From Antedon mediterranea (Eukaryota > Echinodermata > Crinoidea > Comatulida > Antedonidae): a stretch of 64,000 nt of DNA. The notes beneath the pieces were generated by a model. It saw only the letters and a list, made by a program, of their open reading frames with translations. It made no database searches and was not told where the DNA came from. The position numbers and the translations under genes were made by a program. The DNA is taken from positions 22,754,432-22,818,431 of the forward strand of contig NC_092679.1 of assembly GCF_964355755.1 (NCBI RefSeq). Direction: 5' to 3'. Shown piece by piece: positions 10,501 to 21,370 of the stretch (the first letter of the stretch is position 1; the number at the start of each line of letters is the position of its first letter).

Positions 10501-13292
10501 ATTTAGAAGAGGTTGATCGGGAACTAGCAATACCTTATTTAGAACACATCCTTATCGAATGTTCAGATAACACCCCTCCTTTCCATAATAAACTAATCCA
10601 TTTGTATAGAGAAAAGGTTCAGGAAATGATGAAAGAGTACCTACCGTCGTTACCAGAAGGTTAGTACAGTTTGAGTGAAACATGATTTGAACCTAAACTT
10701 TTTACTGAAAAGCAAGCATTTTAACTGCAATGCTATAGAGCCACATTGTCATATATACGGTTGTCAGCAGGTCTCTCAAGACATCCTTTTGCCCCACTTT
10801 TCTGTCTTTGGCTTTTCTTTTCATCTGCTCTTTATCCACCATAATAAATCCTTTTCTTACATTTGGATGAATGAAGCCTAAGACAAATGTCCAGACTCTA
10901 GCCTCCATTTTACTTTCAACATTTTTAAATACATTTCAACCCTTTTAAAGAAACTCTTGTCAAATATAACAACCAGGTTTTTCCTTTTGTTTTTCATTTG
11001 CACAGGTCAGGCACCTGCTAGTGCTGGAATGGAACCAGGAGAATTAGGAGAAGTTCGTAGCAAACTTTTATTTTTTCTGGAGACATCACGGTACTACATA
11101 CCAGAACAACTTCTCACTCATTTTCCATTTGATGGTAGGTTAAAAGATTTATTGGAAGTTTTAAAAATTGTAATTACTTTTCCAATTCTATTAGCACTAT
11201 TGGTTTTTTTGCTTTATCTTATAGGATTCTTTGAAGAGAGGGCGCTGTTATTAGGACGTCTCGGTAGACATGAGCAAGCCTTAGCAATATATGCTCATGT
11301 CCTGAAAGACACGCAGATGGCAGAGGAATACTGCAGCAGAAATTACCATAAAGACATAGAGGGCAGTAAAGATGTAAGTAAACAAATATATCGTAAAAGC
11401 TACATAATTTTGTCCATTGAGAACAGTAGTTACAATTATTTAATTGATTTGAATTTTACAGGTGTACCTCAGTCTGCTCTGTATGTACCTGTCACCACCA
11501 GAAGCCAGTAGCTTAGGGGTTATGGAAAATGTTGCCTCACCTCAGCCTAACATTGATGCAGCTTTAACAGTGCTAGAAATGCACTATCAACAAATAGACA
11601 CAGCCAAGGTAAAGTTCGGTCTACACTATCAAACTATTTGACAAAAAAGTGATCAACATGAAATACTGTATTACAGAATTTGTACCTAACCCTATGATAC
11701 TGGAATAGGTCATATGTGGAGGTATACAGTAGCACTGGCAACTGGGTTCCAGTCAATCAATTCTGGATTTTAATTGGCCTTAGGTGAGTGTCTCTCGCTT
11801 GGAGTAAATTTCCTCTTTTTTTTATTTTTCAGGCCTTAGAGTTGCTGCCACCTACCATACATGTGTCTTGTATTTCAAATTTTCTTGAAAACGTCATGGA
11901 AAGCAAGGCTATACATAAACGAAGCCTACAGGTTCTACGAAGTCTACGTTTCTCAGAGAATTTACAGGTGTGTTAAAAAAGTGAAAGCCTGTATATATGT
12001 GTGCTCTGAGCTGTGCATGCATTTGTATGTATATACTGTATCACTGAAAATGTTTGGCTAAACTACTTTACCTTGATACAAAATGTATATTTATATTGTA
12101 GGCCTACAACTACTATTAAAGCCCCATTCCCTACGTTTTTTAGATCTAATTTAAGATCACAAACTATATTTAATGTAAAAATAATACTATATGGTCCTAT
12201 TGCGATAACTTTTTTCGTCTTTAAACGGTTAAAAATGTGAAAAATAAGTCGATTTTAATAATTATAGCGGCCCGCTATAAATCCCAAAATGCATTGCGCG
12301 CGGATTGATATTTTTGTTTTTCACCTGTAATTCGCCCACTTTTCGATCGATCGTGAGGCCAAAACAAATGGAAGACTCCTAACTTTTCAGCGAAAATACC
12401 AAGTTTTCCCCAATTTGTATCAACGGAGTCTGGCAAAAATAGAAAGACAATTAATGCAGCAACTATACAACGTCAGGCTAGGTATATAGCTAGCGTACGA
12501 TGTTCGTACGTTACCGATGTTTACCAGCTAGGCCTACAAAACTAAGCCTAGCCAGGCTAGGCCTAAGACCGTCCACGAGAGGTCGATCGCCGCGAGCTAC
12601 TTAGGTAGTGCATTGTTTCTCACTTTTTATCATAATTTACCATAAAACGTACATTTAAGACAAGGAATGACATGGTTTAATGTTTTTAAAGTTATATATA
12701 TGTATTATTTTCCAAAAAACGTCCAAAATTGCAGGGAAGGGGTCTTTAAATGAACACCTTCAGGATGCAATAAGTGTCACTTTAATATGGGTATCATTGA
12801 GTTGAGTCAAATAACTTTCCCTCATTCATTTAATTAAACTTTAAGAAAAGGAATAGTTTTGAAATATGTGTGTTGATGTTATGCTTGATGTTAAAATTGC
12901 ATTGCAACTTTTAGCCTGAAAACTGGCACAGTTTAAAAGATGAGTGCAATTTAGTGGCAGCTAAAAGATATGGACGGAGAGTGCGCAGTTCAGCCTAGTA
13001 ACATGCGAGTCACAGGAGAATGCGCAGTTCAGCCTAGTAACCTGCGAGTCGCAGATATTTTTATTTGGTTGAAGTACAGTACTGTTATGTGTATTAAAAT
13101 AACTTATCTTTTTAGGTTCGTGAACAACACATCTTTCACCAAAGCAAGAAGTGCGTTATTCAAGAAGACAAAAACTGTCCGGTTTGTCGGAAAAAGATCG
13201 GCAACAGCGCATTTGCTCGTTATCCTAACGGGGTCGTAGTTCACTACTACTGTTGTCAAGATAGGAACATTTGTCCTGTAGATCCTCTATGA
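4587..13292 (+). CDS. VPS39: VPS39 (VAM6/VPS39-like), HOPS complex subunit, complete
   Basis: HOPS subunit that links RAB7-positive late endosomes to vacuole/lysosome fusion. Nineteen exons: 4587-4659, 5195-5263, 5844-5954, 6292-6386, 6785-6895, 7099-7191, 7514-7700, 7989-8109, 8364-8484, 8674-8803, 8995-9275, 9555-9696, 9880-10040, 10443-10659, 11006-11134, 11225-11373, 11462-11608, 11833-11967, 13116-13292. All have GT/AG borders and compatible phases, giving 882 residues, close to the human length. The start reads MHDAYEAQPILEKLPLQI, nearly the vertebrate N-terminus. Order: CNH (citron-homology) beta-propeller in the first third (LLVGTKPGHLLVYT, CVGLKRDYFLI); VPS39 domain with LYPDLLPNDYR and TLLKCYL; clathrin heavy-chain-like helical repeats (YSELIILYEKRGLH, PLRGHERTV, EDGLKVFTEDTPEVESLPRD); C-terminal VPS39 domain ending in a small zinc-site-like region with C845-P-V-C848 and H867/C870, where yeast and human orthologues contact VPS11. 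No disabling change seen. Several introns contain repeats listed separately. Confidence 0.97.
4690..5110. repeat. AGGCCTA-rich segment in VPS39 intron 1
   Basis: Dense palindromic AGGCCTAGGCCTA and GCTAGCTAG runs. The same hexamer is scattered singly through the whole window. It is a genome-wide short motif rather than a defined element. Confidence 0.6.
8140..8312. repeat. Degenerate ACCACCTGTATT repeat in VPS39 intron 8
   Basis: Imperfect reiteration of CCACCTG(T/C)ATTACC over about 170 bp between exons 8 and 9. Open frames rich in His/Tyr/Thr here reflect the repeat only. Confidence 0.65.
8495..8570. repeat. Short GTAGAAAGGTCAAAGGTTAT repeat, VPS39 intron 9
   Basis: Three to four units begin within about 15 bp of the exon 9 donor (8485). 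They are related to the array in intron 11. Confidence 0.7.
9284..9422. repeat. 20-bp GTAGAAAGGTTAAATGTTAT array, VPS39 intron 11
   Basis: About seven units with sequential small changes (GGTCAAAGGTCGT, GGTTAAATGTTAT, TGTCAAATTTTAT). It starts immediately after the exon 11 donor at 9276, in the same relation to a donor as the intron 9 array. Confidence 0.8.
11615..11660. mobile_element. End fragment of GTCTACACTATCAAACT MITE family
   Basis: VPS39 intron 17 contains GGTCTACACTATCAAACTATTTGACAAAA, matching the terminal inverted repeat of complete copies at 30.4 and 45.2 kb. No opposite end is visible nearby, so this looks like a fragment. Confidence 0.6.
12116..12749. mobile_element. piggyBac-like MITE in VPS39 intron 18
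   Basis: The left end TTAAAGCCCCATTCCCTACG and the reverse complement of the right end, TTAAAGACCCCTTCCCTGCA, form an imperfect terminal inverted repeat, each starting with TTAA. TTAA target duplications are the hallmark of the piggyBac superfamily. The 634-bp body has no coding capacity and is more GC-rich than the intron around it (GCGCGCGG, CGATCGATCG, CCGCGAGC). Classification rests on the TTAA and TIR only. Confidence 0.65.
12963..13050. repeat. Two-copy tandem duplication, VPS39 intron 18
   Basis: GCGCAGTTCAGCCTAGTAAC(A/C)TGCGAGTC occurs twice, about 45 bp apart. The second copy ends about 65 bp before the exon 19 acceptor. Confidence 0.6.
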
Positions 13293-15909
13293 AAAAGTGT
13301 CTGAACAACAAAAGCATCATTTTTCAAGATTTTATCACGGTGCTTTGTCAATGACAATACTATAATGGATTTCTCAGCTGTGTATGTTTGTGCTAAAAGT
13401 AGCTGTAGTTTTGAGAGCAATTTTTTCAGATGTGTCCAGTTATAGATAGAACACCACAAAGAAAATTACAGTAGAACCCTTATTTGGGGACATGTATTAT
13501 ATTCAGGTGACACCATTATTAAGAGGCACTTTTGCGTTAAATTGTGGTAAATAATACACTTCGCCAAGGGTCAGTAATACACTATGATCGGCCTCTATTT
13601 AAAAAAAAACTTTGTTGGGTTCTGAAGGTGTCCCCTTAATAGAGGTCTTACCCAATACTGACTGTTAGTGACAATTGCAAAGTTTAAGTAGTCTTGTTTA
13701 GGCACTAATTGTTTGGTTCAAGTCCTCGCTCTTGATTTTTATATTCATTGTATATAGTCGTCTCCTTGGGGGGAAAATGTCTACAAATTTTATATTTAAA
13801 AGATATAAAATGGAGTTTTAAACAAAATTATTTCTAGAATATAATAAAACAATATAAGGTTATTAATTAAGGCAGCCTTTATACTTTCATAAAACTCCAT
13901 TTTCGTAGAACAATATCGGAATTTTTGGTTAAAGACTGAAAAATGTGCTATAGAACATGACAGTATCCTTGTCTTTTGATTGATTAATTTTGTATCACAT
14001 GTTGTTCAATTTTAGTTCTACTAAACAGAAACGTGATATTTAATAGTACTATTGCATGTTTGGCTTTTTGTAAACAATTTTTTTCAATGCAGTGCAGGTG
14101 ATGGTTTCATTTTCCAAAACCAACCCGTAAAGTGTGTTTGCAGAATGGCCTAGTCTAATCTTTGACATTGATTGAAGATGAAAGTGTTTTACATGATCAA
14201 CAAAGTCTTTCGGAAGAGTCGTTCAGGTCGATGTCAGGTCATGTCAAAGTTCACTGCATTTTTAAAGTTCAACCATCATGTTCCTGATTGGAAAGAATAA
14301 TACAAAAAAATAAAATATATAGTGAATTAATTGGTTTAAAAATAGATTTTTATCATTTAATTAACCTCTGAAATCTTTTAATATGTATATATTTGTAGAA
14401 ATAAATCGTAACATAAATATATTTATTTTTATTATAATTATGCAAATAATTGTATTTTTCATGCAAATAATTGAGGCTGTAATTGATTACAAACCGTTTA
14501 TATTATGATTTTTGTATTTAAATTTTTATTTTTTTGTTATATCTATTATTTTTAATCGATCTGTTCCAGGTAATAAGTTTATTTATATCCCATGCCATTA
14601 CAAAAAAAAAATGTGAAGATGATATAGCTACTTATCATGTAAGCGATAGGTAAAAAAAATAATGTCTAATTGTGCTTCTTCTATAGTATAATAGTGTTAA
14701 GACAAATGATGTTAGATCTGTAGTTTTTTAGAAACAATTTTCGAAAGGTTAAATTTGTGTATAAGTATAAAAGATAAATATTATATAAAAAAAGAATGAA
14801 AATTTGGAAAGAGGATTGCATTGATTGGAGAAGTAAGCATTTTGGGAAAAAACACAAATATTAATAAAATAAGTACTATTTCATGGTACTATTCCACAGA
14901 CATGTAGATAGCAAACTATGCTTACGTCACAGTCGCATCGCGATAAGACGTACACAGTCGACGCACGTCTAAACAAATTGATGTTAATTATCAAGGTTTG
15001 AATGCGCGCTCCTGGCATGAGCGTACAGTTAATATTATCCTATTTTAACGCGCGCACCACCTATCACACACAGGAATAGGAAATTGCTACAGAAAGGGTA
15101 CACTTGTAACAATAAATATTGGCAATTTTAACTGAATTTTATGGTTGTTCATTTCGTTGTATTTTGTCATTGCAAACGCAATACCAAAGCGCATTATTTT
15201 CACCCACCTACATTTCTAACATTACTATGCAAATAGGATATTTCACCGTTTTTTCAGTAGACGCCTTTTTTAAATAAGATGGTTTTCGGTAGATTAGTCT
15301 CTTTTAGCCTACTTGCACTTTTTTCTTAAGCAACTATTAATCCTATTTCTTATTGCTGAGAACAGATTTTCCTTCTGATCTTCTAAATAAATGTTTACTT
15401 GTACTTTGCCGGAATCACATACGTCGTATATCTATAGGTCCTTTGGATGCCATATATTAAGTTGCGTTATTTGTTAACGTTCTTCAATTGAAGCTTAATT
15501 TCTGAGGTTACTTAACGAATGGTAAATAAGAAAGTTCTCAATCGAATACGCCAAATCGATGTTTATTTAATATCCTGGTTTATGACTAGTCAATTAATAA
15601 AGAAAGAAGAAACAGTTCAAAACGAATTATTCAATTGGAATAGGACTATCTACCTACCTTGATTTACCTTAAAAAGCATGATAGCAGTAAAACGTATTTT
15701 ATAAACAGATATAGGCATTTGTTGGTGAATTTAATGGTAAAAATATCTATATATACTGTTGTGTTTATATATATATATATATATTTAAAAATAATAAAAA
15801 AAGTCGAAAAGTTGAGTTCCAACTTTCTTTGACCTTTTGACCCATTGTGAACTTTTTTTTATCTATCTGTTGACATTACATCCGGGTTATTCATCATTGC
15901 AAATCCATC
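13293..15909. other. VPS39 3' UTR and VPS39-WDR20 intergenic region
   Basis: AT-rich. The first part must be the VPS39 3' UTR. Several AATAAA-type hexamers are present (for example AATAAAAC near 13845), but the polyadenylation site cannot be chosen from sequence. The last 100 bases or so upstream of the WDR20 ATG presumably hold its promoter and 5' UTR. No gene or element recognised. Confidence 0.45.
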
Positions 15910-18900
15910 ATGGCCGCCTCTGATGGATCTGGGAAGGACGAAGTCAAAACACAGTTTACAACTCGGGAAGGCCTTTATAAACTTATGACTTTGTCGGAAT
16001 ATTCAAGACCTACAAGAGCACCTTACAATGTACAATGTTGTCATCCTGTAAAAGTTTCTTTTGTTGTAGTTAAAGATGGATCCGGGTCCAACGAGAAAAT
16101 ATGTTTCAACGTTGGACGCGAGCTCTACTTCTACCTGTACAAAGGCGTTCGGAAGGTGGGCTAGCTCCTGAAATATTAGGCCAAACACAGGCCTAGGCCT
16201 AGATAAAAACGTTGTGCCCCAATTTTTACTTATTTACTTTTGTCATGGTCCACATTTGTGGTTGCATATATGTCTAGGTTATGCTGCTTTATAGATTTAA
16301 TAATTATTTTAATTTAGTGAGATTTTATATATATTTATTTTCAGTTGTCCAATTGTTTTTGTTATTCATTAATATTATCATTTAAATTCACTACTAGTAC
16401 TAGGCTAGGCTAGGCAGCAGGCATAGGTCTAGCCTACTATCTACTACGCCTCTAGCTATGGTTGGGTGTACTTGACAGTGTGTTGCAGTACTTAGTTAGT
16501 ATTACTTGTTTACAAGTATTGAATTGAGGAGGGAGAGATAAGGTTTTATTGCAGGTATACTGTACTCAGGGAAAATTTTCATTTAAAAATTTTGTTTAGC
16601 AATATTGCTAATCAAACTGATTTTTAAGTCGAGAAACATAGTTTTGTATAGTATTTTTTGCTACACAATTTTCAAAATGTGTAGCAATAAGGTTGTTTTG
16701 TATAGCTTTTTGCTATGCTACACTGACGAAAATGTTCCCTGTGTACTGTAGTGTAGCTTGATTAAAACATTCTGTAAACACAATGCACGTTTTCCCATTT
16801 CCTCCCCCATCGTGTTGCCCACGCTATTTGTGATAAACCTTATAATTTTAAAATAGGCCTATGTATGTATAAACACCAAACTATTGAATTGTCGAAGTGA
16901 TTTTGCTTAGACAAACCCTTCCTTGAACGAGGAAATATTTTTGTTTTTATAGGCTGCAGATTTAACGAAACCGATCGATAAACGGACATACAAAGGCGGA
17001 ACACTACCAACGTGCCATGACCTGAATCAATTCACAGCCAGCGAGAACAGTGTATTATTGCTTATCGGCTTCTCAGCTGGTCAAGTTCAACTTATTGACC
17101 CAGTTACGAAAGATCTTAGTAGGATATTCAATGATGAGGTAACTAAATAATATGTTTTTTATTTGAAGGTTTTTTATGGCGATAAATTACTCAAGCACTC
17201 GGCTGATAAAAATGAATTATTTGAAGTTTAAACAAAATTATTATAATTTGTTTTTGTTTTCAGCGTCTTATTGACAAAACAAAAGTGACGTGTGTAAAAT
17301 GGGTTCCTGGTACAGAACACATGTTTCTAGTTGGTCATGCTAGTGGACAATTGTACGTTTATAATAAGGAACATCCGGCATTTAACACACCCCCTCAATA
17401 CCAAACATGGAAACACGGAGATGACTACGCTATCTACACATGCAAGACAAAGTCTAATCGCAACCCGGTGTTTCGCTGGATAGTGGGTGAGGGCTCCCTC
17501 AACGAGTTTGCGTTCTCGCCTGATGTTAAATATTTAGCGACAGTTTCGCAGGATGGTTTTTTAAGGATTTTCAATTACGATACTATGGATTTAGTAGGCT
17601 CAATGAAGAGCTATTTTGGTGGATTACAATGCGTCAGTTGGAGCCCTGATTCAAAATATGTTGTTGTAGGAGGGGAGGATGATTTAGTAACCGTGTGGTC
17701 ATTTGTTGACAAGCGTGTAGTTGCAAGGGGCAAAGGTCATAAATCGTGGGTTACAAATGTATGTTTTGACCCATTTACGTCAGAAATATTAAATCACCAC
17801 GAAGATTTTATGGGCAGTGAAGATGATTTTACATCGCCGCGGGATCAACGATCACCGGCTACACGACGAGAGCGAACATTTAGCAATCAATCTCGTAATT
17901 CGATCCAAAGTAACGGAGGAATTGTACCAGTACTATATCGGTTTGGCTCGGTAGCGCAGGACACTCAGCTTTGCTTATGGGAGTTTACAGAAGACTTACT
18001 TAAACAAAATCAGTCTCTGTCGAGACAACGAACGAACACACAGCTCCCAACCGGTAGTATAGCGCAAACGAATAGTTTATCACCGCAAGGTAAATCCTCT
18101 AGTAATACGAACACTAGTCATCATTCGGACAGTGGGTCCGTACACAGTAGATTCTCAACACTTAGTCTCGGAGATAAGCATAAAGATAAAACCAAAAAGG
18201 AATCGGTTTCGAGTAAAAGTGGAGAAAAAATGAACATTCTTAGTAAAATCCATCAAAAAATAATTGAAGATTCTGCCAAAGCAATCGGGACTCCAATGTG
18301 CCCTAGGATAGATGAACTAATAATTCTTGAACCTTTAATAACGAAGAAAATCGCTCATGAGCGCGTCACGTCGCTTATGTTCAAAGAGGACTGCATTGTT
18401 ACTGCGTGTCAAGAAGGCTTCGTTAGTACGTGGGCAAGACCAGGAAAAGTGGTAAGTTGTCCTTTCCATTCAAATCATTTCCAATGTGCAGTAGAAGTAC
18501 CCCCTAAGGAGATGCTGTTTTGAATAGTTGAAAGTGTTGAATAGACATAGGGGAATCCCTTAATAGGGGAATCCCTTAATAGGGGAATCCCAAAGGAGGG
18601 GTTCTGCTGTATGTTATTTTTTTAGTACACAGTGATACTAATAGTACAATACCGCCCTCTTTTTGCACCAACGATAAACTAAAGCTTGGCCACATCTTTT
18701 AAAAGCATGCTACCTCTGTTAAGTTATCATTTATTCTCCTCTCCTCATAGACAAACTTAATTTCCGAATTCATAATACAAAGCAATAAATATAGTTAAAA
18801 AACTTAGTTAAACAGTATTTTTCAATTTTTAATATTTTTTTGTAAGTTAAAAAAAAATTTTTTTTTTTAAATCAGTGCATATTGTAGAGGTGGTTGAAAT

Positions 18901-20008
18901 TTAGGGTTTAAGTAGATTGATTATGTGGCTTTTTAACTTTCTGCAAGAAAATTCTCATAAACAAATACAAAGACAATTCTGTAGCATTACAAAAGCTGAG
19001 CTACTGTACAGTATACAGTTAGTAACTGTCTGTAATGATGTGCACAATAATAAAAAACAAATAATACTTCTAATATACTGGTTGTGGGCTAACAATCTGA
19101 CAGCTGTTTTGGTTGGCTAATAATTAACATTTATAAAATTGTAGTCTGGTTGGACCATAAAAGTACAGGTATATTGAAAAAAAAAAACACATTAGGAACA
19201 ACAAAAACATAATGTGTGTATACAGAATTGTCTTTGATAAATTCAATTAGATACATTTTAATACAGTACTTTCAAGGAAATGAATAGCCACTCAATAGCT
19301 CTGTGTACATTAGTGCTGTGATGCATGATAAATGGTCGCTTTCCCCATTCATTCCTTTACAGTTGGTCCTAAAATTAGATTAGGAATAGGAAAGGTTTTT
19401 TTTATAAAATCAGGATGTGGCATAAAAGCTGAATGCATTCTTCTTGACTGCAGTTTCTAAATTGCTGACATTGCCTTGTATTGTTTAGTATAGAATCATG
19501 CATGTTTAAACTCCATACTTTAATATTTTCCTTTTGGTCTGTTTGATAAGTCTCGCATTTTATTTGACAAAAAAATGAAATTAAAATGGTTTCAGGTCTG
19601 TATACAGTAACTGGAACTTTACAGTATGTATACGACCACAAGATTAAATTTACCAACTTTCAATTTCAGTGCAAACAAGGCTTTACTGAAATCCCCAAAT
19701 GTCTGTTTCCACTTGATTCGACAAATTAAAAATCTTCCATAACCACATTTTCCTTTTTCTGTGATGGTACAGTAACTTCTGCTACAGTATTAATTAATTT
19801 ATGCAAATATTGCATGATTTTTTTTTGTCAAATAAAATAAAGAATGTCCACATGGCATTGGATCACTGCATTAGTTTTCAATTCATAGCATGAAAAAAAA
19901 TCACTAATTGTAAGCCTTTTTGTTTTTGGTCTTTTTTTTTGTATTGTGTAGCCCAACCTTACCCCCGATCTCATGGGCAGAGGGGATACGCAACCAGAGA
20001 AATCCTAA
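15910..20008 (+). CDS. WDR20: WDR20, WD-repeat activator of USP12/USP46, complete
   Basis: WD40 protein that, with WDR48/UAF1, binds and activates the deubiquitinases USP12 and USP46. Exons 15910-16155, 16953-17138, 17264-18451 and 19952-20008 are all phase 0 and give 558 residues (human about 569). The N-terminus has the family signature KTQFTTREGLYKLM and CFNVGRELYFYLYKGVRK; exon 2 begins AADLTKPIDKR exactly as in vertebrates. WD blades include VSQDGFLRIFNYD (about 240-252), VGGEDDLVTVWSF (about 278-290) and QDTQLCLWEF (about 376-385). A Ser/Thr-rich linker follows (about 392-470) before the last blade (CPRIDELIILEPL, HERVTSLMFKEDCIVTACQEGF). The start has a strong Kozak context (CATCATGGCC). 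The last exon encodes 18 residues ending GRGDTQPEKS. Reading through the last donor gives an alternative tail beginning VVS (see findings). Confidence 0.96.
18536..18600. repeat. Short GGGGAATCCCTTAATA repeat, WDR20 intron 3
   Basis: Three units of GGGGAATCCC(TTAATA) lie just beyond the first in-frame stop that follows the last large exon's donor. Confidence 0.6.
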
Positions 20009-20397
20009 ATAGATTGAGGTATAGTATTTTCAGTAGTGACGTTGTTCATACCATTTTCATTTATTTTCTTATCCATATTCTTTTTGTTGTCTAAAATAGA
20101 CAGAATTACAGTAGAGAATAGGTTACAACCATCAATTCCAGACTAGTTTAAAGGGTGTTTATAACAATGCATAATGAGTTAGTGAAACCTTTTGTCTACC
20201 TTGAAAAAGATCTAATGAAAGCTTCAATTTGCCCTTTTCCTCCACCACCAACACAACCCCCCTCCCCCCTAAAAAGTACTACCCATACAGTATTAGGAGG
20301 CTTTGATGCCCTTGTTGAACTCCAAGCCGTGTAAGTTGCTTATTTGGCGCCGGTAGACTTAAAAATTCAATCAACTCAAAGCTGTACATACTTAAAG
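20009..20397. other. WDR20 3' UTR / flank
   Basis: No coding potential recognised. Presumed 3' UTR between the WDR20 stop and the 57-bp minisatellite. Confidence 0.4.
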
Positions 20398-21370
20398 TAA
20401 TACGGTATCCGACCACCTAAGATAGGATGATAGACTAAAACAACCTGGCCCTGTTAATACGGTATCTGACCACCTAAGATAGGATGATAGACTAGAACAA
20501 CCTGGCCCTGTTAATACGGTATCCGACCACCTAAGATAGGATGATAGACTAGAACAACCTGGCCCTGTTAATACGGTATCCGACCACCTAAGATAGGATG
20601 ATAGACTAGAACAACCTGGCCCTGTTAATACGGTATCCGACCACCTAAGATAGGATGATAGACTAGAACAACCTGGCCCTGTTAATACGGTATCTGACCA
20701 CCTAAGATAGGATGATAGACTAGAACAACCTGGCCCTGTTAATACGGTATCCGACCACCTAAGATAGGATGATAGACTAGAACAACCTGGCCCTGTTAAT
20801 ACGGTATCCGACCACCTAAGATAGGATGATAGACTAGAACAACCTGGCCCTGTTAATACGGTATCCGACCACCTAAGATAGGATGATAGACTAGAACAAC
20901 CTGGCCCTGTTAATACGGTATCCGACCACCTAAGATAGGATGATAGACTAGAACAACCTGGCCCTGTTAATACGGTATCCGACCACCTAAGATAGGATGA
21001 TAGACTAGAACAACCTGGCCCTGTTAATACGGTATCTGACCACCTAAGATAGGATGATAGACTAGAACAACCTGGCCCTGTTAATACGGTATCCGACCAC
21101 CTAAGATAGGATGATAGACTAGAACAACCTGGCCCTGTTAATACGGTATCCGACCACCTAAGATAGGATGATAGACTAGAACAACCTGGCCCTGTTAATA
21201 CGGTATCTGACCACCTAAGATAGGATGATAGACTAGAACAACCTGGCCCTGTTAATACGGTATCCGACCACCTAAGATAGGATGATAGACTAGAACAACC
21301 TGGCCCTGTTAATACGGTATCCGACCACCTAAGATAGGATGATAGACTAGAACAACCTGGCCCTGTTAAT
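20398..21370. repeat. 57-bp minisatellite, 17 near-identical copies
   Basis: Unit AATACGGTATCCGACCACCT...GGCCCTGTT is 57 bp; starts of TACGG fall at 57-bp steps (20401, 20458, 20515 ... 21313). Apart from one A/G difference in copy 1, the only variation I see is a C/T site (ATCCGACC/ATCTGACC) with T in copies 2, 6, 12 and 15. There are no spacers. The array ends abruptly at AATTCGTCAT. Confidence 0.97.

Noticed and set aside
20398-21370. Possible CRISPR array
   Set aside because: Repeats are contiguous 57-bp units with no variable spacers, and the host is clearly eukaryotic.
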